Shown: positions 40,131 through 49,333, counted from the stretch's first letter. The stretch is DNA of 64,000 bases from Streptomyces paradoxus (GCF_014202475.1 NZ_JACHGV010000017.1:1-64000), one strand, 5' to 3'. Translations and numbers: made by a program. The notes: generated from the letters alone by a model not told the origin.

Positions 40131-41225
40131 TCACGGCATCGTGCTCTGCGCGCTGATCAGTTCGGTGACCGCGCGCAGACCGCCCTGGGCGAGGGCGGCG
40201 CGCTGCCGGTCCGCGCCGGTGCCGTCCTGCAGCAGCCGGTGGACCAGGGAGGTGACCTGGCGGGTGTCACCGGAGGCGTCGAGGGCGGGGGCGACGTGCC
40301 GCAGGAACTCGTAGAGCACGTCGCCCGCGCGGTGCGGTGTGCCTTCGGGGTCGATCAGGGTGTCGCCGAGCCCGTGCCGGGCGGCGTGCCACATGGCGGC
40401 CTGCAGCAGTTCGGGCGCGCAGTCGGGCAGGGGCGTGCCGGCCTCCGCTTCCGCCAGTGAGGTCTCCACGAGGGCGCGGATGATCGCGGCGAGCAAGACC
40501 GCCTCGTCCGCCCGTAGCTGGACGTCCGGGCACCGCACCTCGATGGTGGGGTAGGTGGCCGAGAGCCGGGCCTGCCAGTAGAGCTGACCGGTGTCGGAGA
40601 TCAGGCCGGACTCCCGCAGCCGTTCCACCCGCCGGTCGTAGTCCGCGGCGTCCTCGAAGTGCGGGGGCATGCCGCTGACCGGCCACCGGCTGAAGATCAC
40701 TGTGCGCCAGCTGGCGAAGCCGGTGTCGTGCCCGTCCCAGAGCGGGGAGTTCGCGGCCATGGCCGTCAGCGTCGGCAGCCGGAAGCGGATCCGGTTCAGG
40801 ACCTGCACGCCCGCCTCCCGGTCGGGGACGGCGACGTGCACATGCGTGCCGTTGACCAGTTGCTCCGCCACCAGTTGCGGCGCCTGGGTGACCATCGCCC
40901 GGTAGCGGGCCTGGTCGGTGACGGCGATGGGGCGGCCGTGCCGCACCGGTGGTGTCCCGCAGACCCCGATCCGGCAGCCGTGCTCCTCCGCGGCCACACC
41001 GACGGCGTGCCGCAGCCGCAGCAGATGGCCGCCGACCTCCTCCAGCGTGTCGCAGACCGGGGTGGCCACCTCGACCTGCGCCTGGAGCAGCTCGTACTGC
41101 ACCTCCTGGTCGGTCACGAGATGCCCCACGCCCGCCGCGGCACGCACTTTGTCCGCCTGAGGTACCGGCAGGCCCGTGACCGGGTCGAGCAGCAGGTACT
41201 CCTCTTCCACGCCGATCGTCGTCAT
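40131..41225 (-). CDS. Carboxylate-amine ligase, GCS2/YbdK family
   Basis: 364-residue ATP-dependent glutamate-cysteine ligase-like enzyme of the GCS2 family. TIGVEEEYLLLDP is the conserved N-terminus; EYLL and the VNGTHVHVAVPDRE and PLWDGHDTGFASWRT motifs match. YbdK proteins have weak gamma-glutamylcysteine synthetase activity in vitro and may ligate other amines. ATG 41225 has AGAGGG at seven to eight bases; the GTG at 41231 is too close to it. Stands alone, divergent from the cytochrome oxidase gene. Confidence 0.9.
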   Translation of the reverse strand: MTTIGVEEEYLLLDPVTGLPVPQADKVRAAAGVGHLVTDQEVQYELLQAQVEVATPVCDTLEEVGGHLLRLRHAVGVAAEEHGCRIGVCGTPPVRHGRPIAVTDQARYRAMVTQAPQLVAEQLVNGTHVHVAVPDREAGVQVLNRIRFRLPTLTAMAANSPLWDGHDTGFASWRTVIFSRWPVSGMPPHFEDAADYDRRVERLRESGLISDTGQLYWQARLSATYPTIEVRCPDVQLRADEAVLLAAIIRALVETSLAEAEAGTPLPDCAPELLQAAMWHAARHGLGDTLIDPEGTPHRAGDVLYEFLRHVAPALDASGDTRQVTSLVHRLLQDGTGADRQRAALAQGGLRAVTELISAQSTMP

Positions 41226-41664
41226 CGACACCCTCTGTTCCGCCCGGCGGCCGGGCCGGATTCCGGTGCGCGGAAGGCGCGCCGCACGCAGCGGTGTCCA
41301 CCTCTCGGGGCCCGCCCTGGGTTACCGAGTGCCGCGCCCGCGCCGGAACAAAACGTGACACAGACCTAGAAACCGCTTGCGTCGAAAAGGCGCCGGTGCG
41401 GTGTCGCCCGCCGGGCCGGGGGCACTCGGCCCCTCCCCTCGGCACGACGAGGAGGATCCTCACCGGACTCACCGGCCTTCCCGTTTCCGCCGCGGGCGCC
41501 GCGATCGTGCGCAAACGGCGTTGAGCCCACCGTCCGGTCGAATGGATCACTCCGCCATTCGGCCCACGGACACTCGGCGACAGACAAGGGTGACGAACCG
41601 GACGGAATAGGTTCCTCCCGGGCGGATGACCGTCCGTGCACCTTTGCTGCCGAGCGAGGAACTG
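41226..41664. other. Intergenic region between divergent ligase and oxidase genes
   Basis: About 440 bp without a supportable gene. It should contain the promoters of the GCS2-type ligase (minus) and ctaD (plus). I see no clear operator or riboswitch-like structure. Confidence 0.4.
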
Positions 41665-43377
41665 ATGGCGACACACACTGAACCGGTTGCGCCCGTACCG
41701 GCGCTGGAGCGCCGCGGCCGGGGGAAGGTGGTCGTCTCCTGGCTGACGACCACCGATCACAAGAAGATCGGGCACCTGTATCTGATCACGTCGTTCGGGT
41801 TCTTCCTGGTCGCCGGTGCGCTGGCGATGCTCATCCGGGCCGAGCTGGCCCGGCCGGGGCTGCAGATCGTCTCCAGCGAGCAGTACAACCAGGCGTTCAC
41901 CATGCACGGCACGATCATGCTGCTGCTGTTCGCGACGCCCACCTTCGCCGGCTTCGCCAACGCCGTCATGCCGCTGCAGATCGGCTCGCCCGACGTGGCC
42001 TTCCCGCGGCTGAACATGCTCTCGTACTGGCTGTTCCTCTTCGGCGGCCTGATCGTGCTCGGCAGCTTCCTCACCCCGCAGGGCTCCGCCGACTTCGGCT
42101 GGACCGCGTACACCCCGCTCAGCGGCGGGGAGCGCACCCCTCAGGTCGGCGGCGACCTGTGGATCATGGGTCTGGCGCTGTCGGGCTTCGGCACCATCCT
42201 CGGCTCGGTCAACTTCATCACCACCATCATCTGTATGCGCGCCCCGGGCATGACCATGTTCCGGATGCCGATCTTCACCTGGAACGTGCTGCTCACCTCG
42301 GTGCTGGTGCTGCTGGCCTTCCCGGTGCTGGCCGCCGCCCTGCTGGTGCTGGAAGCGGACCGGCGCTTCGGGGCCCAGGTGTTCAACGCCGAGAACGGGG
42401 GCGCGGTCCTGTGGCAGCACCTGTTCTGGTTCTTCGGCCACCCCGAGGTCTACATCCTGGCGCTGCCGTTCTTCGGAGTGATCACCGAGATCATCCCCGT
42501 CTTCGCCCGTAAGCCGATCTTCGGTTACACCGGTCTGGTCGGCGCCACCATCTCCATCGCCGGGCTGTCGGTGACGGTGTGGGCGCACCACATGTTCGCG
42601 ACCGGCGCGGTATTGCTGCCGTTCTTCTCTTTCATGACGTATCTGATCGCCGTGCCGACGGGCGTGAAGTTCTTCAACTGGATCGGCACCATGTGGCGGG
42701 GCTCGCTGTCGTTCGAACCACCCATGCTCTGGGCGCTCGGCTTCCTGGTCACCTTCCTCTTCGGCGGCCTGACCGGCGTCATCCTGGGCTCCCCGCCGCT
42801 CGACTGGCACGTCACCGACAGCTACTTCGTGATCGCCCACTTCCACTACGTGCTGTTCGGCACCATCGTGTTCGCGATGTTCGGCGGATTCAGCTTCTGG
42901 TGGCCGAAGATGACCGGCACGATGCTCGACGAGCGCCTGGAGAAGATCCACTTCTGGACGCTGTTCGTCGGTTTCCACACCACGTTCCTGGTGCAGCACT
43001 GGCTCGGCGCCGAGGGCATGCCGCGCCGCTACGCCGACTACCTGGCCGCCGACGGTTTCACCGCCCTCAACACCGTCTCCTCGATCGGCGCGTTCCTGCT
43101 CGGCCTGTCGACCCTGCCCTTCCTCTACAACGTGTGGCGGACCGCCCACAAGGGCGAGAAGGTCGAGGTCGACGACCCCTGGGGCTACGGCCGCTCCCTG
43201 GAATGGGCCACGTCCTGCCCGCCGCCCCGGCACAACTTCCTCACCCTGCCCAAGATCCGCTCCGAGTCCCCGGCCTTCGACCTGCGTCACCCGGACGTGG
43301 CGAGTCTCGACGAGGCGGAGAACACCGGGCAGCGCGACGTGCTCGACGCCGAGGGGCACAAGGGCGACCGGCGGTGA
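41665..43377 (+). CDS. ctaD: Cytochrome c oxidase subunit I (aa3 type), stand-alone copy
   Basis: 570 residues, the catalytic heme-copper subunit with twelve helices. Low-spin heme His in FTMHGTIMLLL, the CuB His and cross-linked Tyr in GHPEVYI, the His pair in AHHMFATG, and the heme a3/a His pair in IAHFHYVLF are all present, so the enzyme should be active. ATG 41665 follows GAGGAA; an upstream start at 41626 adds 13 residues without a ribosome site. Streptomycetes usually have a main ctaCDE-qcr cluster; this copy has no ctaC beside it and is probably an accessory subunit I. Confidence 0.95.
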   Translation: MATHTEPVAPVPALERRGRGKVVVSWLTTTDHKKIGHLYLITSFGFFLVAGALAMLIRAELARPGLQIVSSEQYNQAFTMHGTIMLLLFATPTFAGFANAVMPLQIGSPDVAFPRLNMLSYWLFLFGGLIVLGSFLTPQGSADFGWTAYTPLSGGERTPQVGGDLWIMGLALSGFGTILGSVNFITTIICMRAPGMTMFRMPIFTWNVLLTSVLVLLAFPVLAAALLVLEADRRFGAQVFNAENGGAVLWQHLFWFFGHPEVYILALPFFGVITEIIPVFARKPIFGYTGLVGATISIAGLSVTVWAHHMFATGAVLLPFFSFMTYLIAVPTGVKFFNWIGTMWRGSLSFEPPMLWALGFLVTFLFGGLTGVILGSPPLDWHVTDSYFVIAHFHYVLFGTIVFAMFGGFSFWWPKMTGTMLDERLEKIHFWTLFVGFHTTFLVQHWLGAEGMPRRYADYLAADGFTALNTVSSIGAFLLGLSTLPFLYNVWRTAHKGEKVEVDDPWGYGRSLEWATSCPPPRHNFLTLPKIRSESPAFDLRHPDVASLDEAENTGQRDVLDAEGHKGDRR

Positions 43378-43748
43378 GACGCGGCAGGCGCGGGACTCCG
43401 GACGGCGAGCCGAGCAGCGTCCTGGCCGACGAGACCGAGGGCTACCTTCTCGCCCACGCCCACCGTCACCAGGCCCGGCGCGAGGCCGAGGAACTCTGCG
43501 CGCGGCTGCCGTGGCTGACGACGGCCCAGGCGGAGGAACTCACCGCCCACTACGTCCGCCGGCGCCTCGACGTCACCCGGCAGCTGATGCTCGGCACGGT
43601 GCGGCGAGCCGCAGAGCTGCGGGAGGAGTACGAGAGGCGCTACGCCGAGCTCCGGAGGGCCCTGCTGCGGCGTCACGCGGCCGGCGCCTGCGCGGTCCTG
43701 GCCTGTGCCGCCGGTGTGGGCGCGGTGGCCGGTGTGCTCATCCGCTGA
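43374..43748 (+). CDS. Small membrane-anchored protein coupled to ctaD
   Basis: 124 residues, function unknown. A helical, charged body (ARREAEELCARLPWLTTAQA, then YVRRRLDVTRQLMLG and LREEYERRYAELRRALLRR) precedes one C-terminal membrane helix (ACAVLACAAGVGAVAGVLI). The GTG start overlaps the ctaD stop (GTGA at 43374-43377), so expression is tied to the oxidase subunit. Could be an assembly or stability factor for this oxidase. Confidence 0.75.
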   Translation: MRRGRRGTPDGEPSSVLADETEGYLLAHAHRHQARREAEELCARLPWLTTAQAEELTAHYVRRRLDVTRQLMLGTVRRAAELREEYERRYAELRRALLRRHAAGACAVLACAAGVGAVAGVLIR

Positions 43749-43757
43749 CGGTCCGGA

Positions 43758-44024
43758 TCAGCGGCCGTAGCCGTCCTCCCGGGGAAGCGACCCGGCGTCG
43801 GTACGGCGGCCCGGGCGGCGGGCGGCGTGGCGTTCACCCGGGCCGAGGCCGTTCCGGGCGGCCAGGGCGTCGGCCACAAGACCGGTGACAAAGCCGTGGA
43901 CGGCCGTGTGCAGGCCGTCCACGACGAGTTCCGCGCGGGGCCAGGTGGTGGGCGGGACGCCGACTCGCGACCGGCGCCAGGCACTTACCTGACGCTTCCA
44001 GGGGTTCGAAATTTCGCATGCCAT
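43758..44024 (-). CDS. Possible small hypothetical protein
   Basis: A possible 88-residue ORF whose middle (VGVPPTTWPRAELVVDGLHT) looks like real coding sequence, with AVHGFVTGLVADALAARNG after it. The start is uncertain: the frame extends through a palindrome near 44010. The hairpin GTGGACGGCC-7-GGCCGTCCAC at 43896-43922 is within it. No family recognised; may be the decayed end of a longer gene. Confidence 0.35.
   Translation of the reverse strand: MACEISNPWKRQVSAWRRSRVGVPPTTWPRAELVVDGLHTAVHGFVTGLVADALAARNGLGPGERHAARRPGRRTDAGSLPREDGYGR
44004..44019. promoter_or_regulatory. Candidate xylan-regulator site 1 (CGAAATTTCG)
   Basis: GTTCGAAATTTCGCAT contains the perfect palindrome CGAAATTTCG. 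Similar CGAA-N-TTCG repeats are known as operators of BxlR-type LacI regulators in streptomycete xylanase genes. About 420 bp upstream of the xylanase start. Confidence 0.4.
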
Positions 44025-44131
44025 TCGGAAACTAGCAGCGCCAGATATGACAGATGGGAGCTCGAACATGTCATCACTATGAGCGTCTCTATCGAGCAGG
44101 CAGCTGACCTGCCACTATCCAGCCATCTAGC

Positions 44132-44146
44132 TTCGAATGTTTCGAC
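44132..44146. promoter_or_regulatory. Candidate xylan-regulator site 2
   Basis: TTCGAATGTTTCGAC resembles the CGAA-N-TTCG type with a three-base centre. About 290 bp upstream of the xylanase start. Confidence 0.4.
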
Positions 44147-44226
44147 ATGAGTAGCGAATCCTGCGAGAAGGATTGACGGGCCCCACGGTCCTCCTATCAT
44201 CCAGAGTGCTCGACACATCGATGCAC

Positions 44227-44242
44227 GTTCGATATTTCGAAC
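44227..44242. promoter_or_regulatory. Candidate xylan-regulator site 3 (GTTCGA-4-TCGAAC)
   Basis: GTTCGATATTTCGAAC has perfect six-base arms around TATT. Nearest of three related sites to the xylanase gene, about 195 bp upstream of its ATG. Confidence 0.5.
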
Positions 44243-44436
44243 CAGATGCGCGCTCCTCTCGCGCACAGCAAGGCACCTCCCGGTAAGCCACACCACGCCA
44301 CGGCCGAGCCATGCAGGGAGAACGCCACACATGGATATGTCATGGCTTCATCAAAGGCTGTCATTCGAGCTGCCCGCGCCGTGAACCGGCCCACGGATCG
44401 CACCACCAACCCCCCACCCACCCCACGAGGAGACCC

Positions 44437-46473
44437 ATGAACCTGCTGAAACGGCTCGGCTGTCGCCGGGCCTCGGTCCTCGGCCTGCTGGCCGCGACCG
44501 TCCTGGTGACTCCCGGGACGGCGACCGGCGCGCCCGACGACGTCCGGGCCGGCACCCTGGGTGCCCAAGCGGCCCAGTCCGGGCGGTACTTCGGAGCCGC
44601 CGTGGCCGCCGGGAAGCTCGGCGACGGCACGTACACCGGCATCCTGGACCGTGAGTTCAACTCGGTCACGGCCGAGAACGAGATGAAGTGGGACGCCACC
44701 GAGCCGTCCCGGGGCTCGTTCACCTTCAGCCGCGCCGACCAGATCGCCCAGCGCGCGCAGGCCCGCGGTCAGCGCCTGCGCGGACACACCCTGGTCTGGC
44801 ACTCCCAACTGCCCGGCTGGGTCAACTCCATCAGGGACGCGAACACGCTGCGCGGCGTGATGAACAACCACATCACCACCGTGATGAACCGCTACAAGGG
44901 ACGCATCCACTCCTGGGACGTGGTCAACGAGGCCTTCGCGGACGGCGGCAGCGGCCAGATGCGCGGCTCGGTCTTCCGGGACGTGCTGGGCACCGGCTTC
45001 GTCGAGCAGGCGTTCCGCACGGCGCGGTCGGCCGACCCGGCGGCCAAGCTCTGCTACAACGACTACAACATCGAGAACTGGAGCGACGCCAAGACCCAGG
45101 GCGTCTACCGGATGGTGCGCGACTTCAAGTCGCGGGGGGTGCCCATCGACTGCGTCGGCCTCCAGGCCCACTTCGGCGCCGGCGGCCCGCCCGGCAGCTT
45201 CCAGACGACGCTGTCGAACTTCGCCGCCCTCGGGGTGGACGTCCAGATCACCGAGCTGGACATCGCGCAGGCGCCGCCGACCGCCTACGCGAACACGGTC
45301 CGGGCCTGCATGAACGTGGCGCGCTGCACCGGCATCACCGTCTGGGGCATCCGCGACAGCGACTCCTGGCGCAGCGGCGAGAACCCGCTGCTGTTCGACC
45401 GCAGCGGCAACAAGAAGCCGGCGTACAACGCGACACTGACGGCGATGGGCGGCACGCCCACCACCACTCCCACCCGCAGCGGCACGCCCGCCGGCTCCAA
45501 CGGCGCCACCAACGCCGCCGCTCTGCCCGGCCGTTACGCGTGGAGCTCCAGTGGCACGCTGATCTCGCCGAAGTCGGACGCGACCCACAACATCGCCGGG
45601 ATCAAGGACCCGACGGTCGTCCGGTACAACGGCAAGTACCACGTGTTCGCGAGCACCGCCGGCTCCTCCGGCTACAACCTGGTCTACCTGAACTTCAGCG
45701 ACTGGTCCCAGGCCGGCTCGGCCACGCACCACTATCTGGACCGCAGCGCCATCGGGAAGGGGTACCGGGCCGCGCCGCAGGTCTTCTACTACGCGCCGCA
45801 GCGCCTGTGGTACCTCGTGTACCAGACGGGCAACGCCTCGTACTCCACCAACCCGGACATCAGCAACCCGAACGGGTGGAGCGCGCCGCGCCACTTCTAC
45901 TCGTCGATGCCGGACATCATCAAGCAGAACATCGGCGACGGCCACTGGGTCGACATGTGGGTGATCTGCGACAGCGCCAACTGCTACCTGTTCTCCTCCG
46001 ACGACAACGGGCACCTGTACCGCTCGCAGACGACCGTCGGCCAGTTCCCGAACGGCTTCACCAACACCGTCATCGCGGCACGGGACTCGAAGTACGCGAT
46101 GTTCGAGGCGAGCAACGTGTACAAGGTGCAGGGCAGTAACCAGTACCTCCTGCTCGTCGAGGCCATCGGATCGGACGGCCGGCGCTACTTCCGCTCCTGG
46201 ACGTCGAACAGCCTCGCCGGATCCTGGACGCAACTGGCCGCGTCCGAGAGCAACCCGTTCGCACGGGCCAACAACGTCTCCTTCCCCTCGGGCTCCTGGA
46301 CCCGGGACATCAGTCACGGCGAGATGATCCGGGCCGGCCACGACCAGACACTGACCATTCCGGCCTGCCGGCTCCAGTACCTGTACCAGGGCCTGAACCC
46401 CAGCGCGGGTGGCAACTACGACCTCCTCCCGTGGCGGCTCGGCCTGCTGACCCAGACCAACTCGACCTGCTGA
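44437..46473 (+). CDS. Secreted bifunctional GH10 xylanase - GH62 arabinofuranosidase
   Basis: 678 residues. A Sec/Tat-type signal peptide (CRRASVLGLLAATVLVTP) is followed by a GH10 domain at about 45-345, with acid/base Glu in SWDVVNEAF and nucleophile Glu in QITELDIAQ. A Thr/Ser/Pro linker (GGTPTTTPTRSGTP) leads to a GH62 domain from about 365 to the end, whose catalytic Asp is in GIKDPTVVRYNGKYHVF. One protein thus cuts the xylan backbone and removes arabinose branches. The CBM13 usual in streptomycete GH10 enzymes is absent. The ATG 44437 follows GGAG. Candidate pentose-type operators lie upstream. Confidence 0.93.
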   Translation: MNLLKRLGCRRASVLGLLAATVLVTPGTATGAPDDVRAGTLGAQAAQSGRYFGAAVAAGKLGDGTYTGILDREFNSVTAENEMKWDATEPSRGSFTFSRADQIAQRAQARGQRLRGHTLVWHSQLPGWVNSIRDANTLRGVMNNHITTVMNRYKGRIHSWDVVNEAFADGGSGQMRGSVFRDVLGTGFVEQAFRTARSADPAAKLCYNDYNIENWSDAKTQGVYRMVRDFKSRGVPIDCVGLQAHFGAGGPPGSFQTTLSNFAALGVDVQITELDIAQAPPTAYANTVRACMNVARCTGITVWGIRDSDSWRSGENPLLFDRSGNKKPAYNATLTAMGGTPTTTPTRSGTPAGSNGATNAAALPGRYAWSSSGTLISPKSDATHNIAGIKDPTVVRYNGKYHVFASTAGSSGYNLVYLNFSDWSQAGSATHHYLDRSAIGKGYRAAPQVFYYAPQRLWYLVYQTGNASYSTNPDISNPNGWSAPRHFYSSMPDIIKQNIGDGHWVDMWVICDSANCYLFSSDDNGHLYRSQTTVGQFPNGFTNTVIAARDSKYAMFEASNVYKVQGSNQYLLLVEAIGSDGRRYFRSWTSNSLAGSWTQLAASESNPFARANNVSFPSGSWTRDISHGEMIRAGHDQTLTIPACRLQYLYQGLNPSAGGNYDLLPWRLGLLTQTNSTC

Positions 46474-46487
46474 CCGACCCTGCCCCG

Positions 46488-46515
46488 GGGAGCGCTTCCG
46501 GCAGGAGCGCTCCCC
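46488..46515. promoter_or_regulatory. Two CebR-like operators before the GH6 gene
   Basis: GGGAGCGCTTCC (46488-46499) and AGGAGCGCTCCCC (46503-46515) both resemble the known CebR site TGGGAGCGCTCCCA, which represses cellulase genes until cellobiose or cellotriose is present. They lie 27-54 bp before the endoglucanase start and just after the xylanase stop. Confidence 0.7.
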
Positions 46516-46541
46516 CCTGTCAGAATGCCGAGGTACCCGTC

Positions 46542-47507
46542 ATGCACCGCAGACTCCTCGCCCTGGTGGCAGCGCTCTCCGCACTGCCGCTGGCGCTCGC
46601 CGCCGCCCCGGCCGCCCACGCGGCGGACCCGACGACCATGACCAGCGGGTTCTACGTGGACCCCGACTCCAGCGCGAAACGGTGGGTCGCCGCCAACCCC
46701 GGTGACGGCCGGGCGTCCGCGATCAACGCCTCGATCGCGAATACCCCGACGGCCCGCTGGTTCGGCTCCTGGAGCGGCACCATCGGCACCGCCACCGGCG
46801 CGTACACGGGCGCCGCGGACGCGCGGGACAAGCTGCCCGTCCTCGTCGCCTACAACATCTACAACCGCGACTACTGCGGCGGACACTCCGCGGGCGGGGC
46901 CTCCTCGCCGTCCGCCTACCGAAGCTGGATCGCCCAGTTCGCGGGCGGGATCGCCGCCCGCCCGGCCGTCGTCGTCCTCGAACCGGACTCGCTCGGGGAC
47001 TACGGCTGCATGAGCCAGGCGCAGATCGACGAACGCGAGAGCATGCTGACCGGAGCGCTCGCCGAGTTCAACCGTCAGGCCCCCAACACCTGGGTCTACC
47101 TCGACGCCGGCAACCCCGCCTGGGCGAGCGCGGCGACCATGGCCCGGCGTCTGCACGAAGCGGGTGTCCGGCAGGCCCACGGTTTCTCGCTCAACGTCTC
47201 CAACTACCTGACCACGGCCGAGAACACCGCGTACGGCAACGCCGTCAACAGGGAACTCAGCGCCCGGTACGGCTACACCAAGCCGTTCGTGGTGGACACC
47301 AGCCGCAACGGCAACGGCTCCAACGGCCAGTGGTGCAACCCTTCAGGCCGCCGTATCGGCACCCCCACCCAGCTGGGCGGAGGCGCCGAGATGCTCTTGT
47401 GGATCAAGGTGCCGGGCGAGTCCGACGGCAACTGCGGCGTGGGAGGCGGATCTTCGGCGGGCCAGTTCCTCCCGGAGGTCGCCTACAAGATGATCTACGG
47501 CTACTGA
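46542..47507 (+). CDS. Secreted GH6 endoglucanase (cellulase)
   Basis: 321 residues. A signal peptide (LLALVAALSALPLALAAAP, cleaved after AHA) leads to a single GH6 domain: FYVDPDSSAKRWV, ARWFGSWSG, VVVLEPDSLGDYGC with the conserved Asp, GFSLNVSNYLTT and LLWIKVPGESDGNC. No cellulose-binding module, unlike many streptomycete GH6 enzymes, so it probably acts on soluble or amorphous beta-glucan. Two CebR-like operators precede it. Confidence 0.93.
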   Translation: MHRRLLALVAALSALPLALAAAPAAHAADPTTMTSGFYVDPDSSAKRWVAANPGDGRASAINASIANTPTARWFGSWSGTIGTATGAYTGAADARDKLPVLVAYNIYNRDYCGGHSAGGASSPSAYRSWIAQFAGGIAARPAVVVLEPDSLGDYGCMSQAQIDERESMLTGALAEFNRQAPNTWVYLDAGNPAWASAATMARRLHEAGVRQAHGFSLNVSNYLTTAENTAYGNAVNRELSARYGYTKPFVVDTSRNGNGSNGQWCNPSGRRIGTPTQLGGGAEMLLWIKVPGESDGNCGVGGGSSAGQFLPEVAYKMIYGY

Positions 47508-47691
47508 TCCATCGCGGAACCACCTGTCCGGCGGGCTGGAAGCGGCTCCCATCCCTGCGAGTCGCTTCCGGGGGCATCGAGGGCGCGGTGCCGAAGTCGG
47601 CGACAGCCAAGATCGACAACTGGTCAAACGTAATGTGGCCTGCGAAGCTGGAGTTCAAGGGCTCATCTACTAGGTTGTCTAGGAGGTTCCC

Positions 47692-48684
47692 GTGAAGATG
47701 CTGATCAACGTCCCGGAGACCGTGGTCGCGGACGCGCTGCGCGGTCTGGCGGCTGCCCACCCGGAGCTGACCGTGGACGTGGAGAACCGGGTGATCGTGC
47801 GGCGGGACGCCCCCGTCGCCGGGCAGGTGGGGCTGGTCTCGGGCGGAGGCTCGGGGCACGAGCCGTTGCACGGTGGTTTCGTGGGTCCCGGCATGCTGTC
47901 GGCGGCCTGTCCGGGCGAGGTGTTCACCTCCCCCGTGCCCGACCAGATGCTGCGCGCGGCCGCCGCCGTGGACAGCGGGGCCGGCGTGCTGTTCATCGTG
48001 AAGAACTACACCGGTGACGTGCTCAACTTCGACATGGCCGCCGAGATGGCCGAGGACGAGGGCATCCAGGTCGCGAAGGTGCTGGTCAACGATGACGTGG
48101 CGGTGACCGACAGCCTGTACACGGCCGGGCGGCGCGGCACGGGCGCGACCCTGTTCGTGGAGAAGATCGCGGGCGCCGCCGCTGCCGAGGGCATGCCTCT
48201 GGAGCGGGTCCAGGCCATCGCCCGGCAGGTGAACGAGAGCTCCCGCAGTTTCGGGATCGCGCTGAGCGCCTGCAGCACCCCGGCCAAGGGCAGCCCGACC
48301 TTCGATCTGCCGCCGGGTGAGCTGGAGTTGGGGATCGGCATCCACGGCGAGCCGGGCCGGGAGCGGCGCGCCATGATGACCTCCGGCGAGATCGCCGAGG
48401 CGGCCGTCGAGGCGGTGGTGGAGGACCTGCAGCCGCGCAATCCGGTGCTGGTCCTGGTCAACGGCATGGGTGCGACGCCGCTGCTGGAGCTGTACGGCTT
48501 CAACGCCGAGGTGCACCGGGTGCTCGCCCAGCGCGGCGTCCCCGTGGCCCGCGTCCTCGTGGGCAACTACGTCACCTCCCTGGACATGGCGGGCGCCTCG
48601 CTCACCCTGTGCCAGGTCGACGAGGAGCTGCTGCGGCTGTACGACGCGCCGGTGAAGACCCCGGGTCTGCGCTGGGGCGTGTGA
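47692..48684 (+). CDS. dhaK: Dihydroxyacetone kinase subunit DhaK
   Basis: 330 residues, the substrate-binding subunit that forms a covalent hemiaminal with dihydroxyacetone. VSGGGSGHEPLHGGFVGPGM is the conserved N-terminal loop and GIGIHGEPGR carries the substrate His. The GTG at 47692 has AGGAGG upstream. It starts a dhaKLM operon; dhaL follows after 49 bp. Upstream, CTACTAGGTTGTCTAGG may hold an operator or -10, but I cannot assign it. The 184 bp before the gene carry nothing else. Confidence 0.95.
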   Translation: MKMLINVPETVVADALRGLAAAHPELTVDVENRVIVRRDAPVAGQVGLVSGGGSGHEPLHGGFVGPGMLSAACPGEVFTSPVPDQMLRAAAAVDSGAGVLFIVKNYTGDVLNFDMAAEMAEDEGIQVAKVLVNDDVAVTDSLYTAGRRGTGATLFVEKIAGAAAAEGMPLERVQAIARQVNESSRSFGIALSACSTPAKGSPTFDLPPGELELGIGIHGEPGRERRAMMTSGEIAEAAVEAVVEDLQPRNPVLVLVNGMGATPLLELYGFNAEVHRVLAQRGVPVARVLVGNYVTSLDMAGASLTLCQVDEELLRLYDAPVKTPGLRWGV

Positions 48685-48733
48685 CACACAGGGGGTAGAG
48701 GATCACCACGTACCTACCAGGCAAGGAGATCCA

Positions 48734-49333
48734 GTGCTCGACGCCGATTTCTTCCGCCGTTGGATGACGGCCACCGCCGCGTCCGTCGACCGCGAGGCGG
48801 AACGGCTCACCGCCCTCGACTCCCCCATCGGGGACGCCGATCACGGCAGTAACCTCCAGCGCGGGTTCACGGCCGTCGTCGCCGCTCTGGAGAAGGAGGC
48901 CCCGGCCACGCCCGGCGCCGTCCTGACCCTGGCCGGACGCCAGCTGATCTCGACGGTCGGCGGCGCCTCGGGGCCGCTGTACGGGACGCTGCTGCGCCGT
49001 ACCGGCAAGGCGCTGGGCGATGCCGACGAGGTCAGCGCTGAGCAGCTGGCCGAGGCCTTCCGGGCGGGGGTGGACGCGGTCATGACGCTCGGCGGTGCCG
49101 CCCCGGGCGACAAGACCATGATCGACGCGCTGGTGCCCGCGGTGGACGCGCTCGGCGACTCGTTCACGGCGGCCCGGACCGCCGCGGAGGAGGGCGCCGT
49201 GGCGACGACGCCCCTGCAGGCCCGCAAGGGCCGGGCGAGCTATGTGGGCGAGCGCAGCATCGGCCACCAGGACCCGGGCGCCACGTCGTCGGCGCTGCTG
49301 ATCGCAGGACTCGCGGAGGCCGCCGGTGAGTGA
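48734..49333 (+). CDS. dhaL: Dihydroxyacetone kinase subunit DhaL
   Basis: 199 residues, the ADP-binding subunit that receives phosphate from DhaM and passes it to dihydroxyacetone on DhaK. The Mg-ADP site is DSPIGDADHGSNLQRG; GGASGPLYGTLLR and GDKTMIDALVP follow. Starts with GTG after AAGGAG, and its last eight bases overlap dhaM. Confidence 0.95.
   Translation: MLDADFFRRWMTATAASVDREAERLTALDSPIGDADHGSNLQRGFTAVVAALEKEAPATPGAVLTLAGRQLISTVGGASGPLYGTLLRRTGKALGDADEVSAEQLAEAFRAGVDAVMTLGGAAPGDKTMIDALVPAVDALGDSFTAARTAAEEGAVATTPLQARKGRASYVGERSIGHQDPGATSSALLIAGLAEAAGE

Noticed and set aside
40267..43359. Long minus-strand ORF of about 1,030 codons
   Set aside because: It is antisense to ctaD and the GCS2 ligase frame, with low-complexity Gly/Arg/Asp/Gln-rich translation; a product of GC-biased codon use.
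43896..43922. GTGGACGGCC-7-GGCCGTCCAC hairpin as a terminator
   Set aside because: It lies within a coding-like minus-strand stretch and has no T run, so I did not list it as a terminator.
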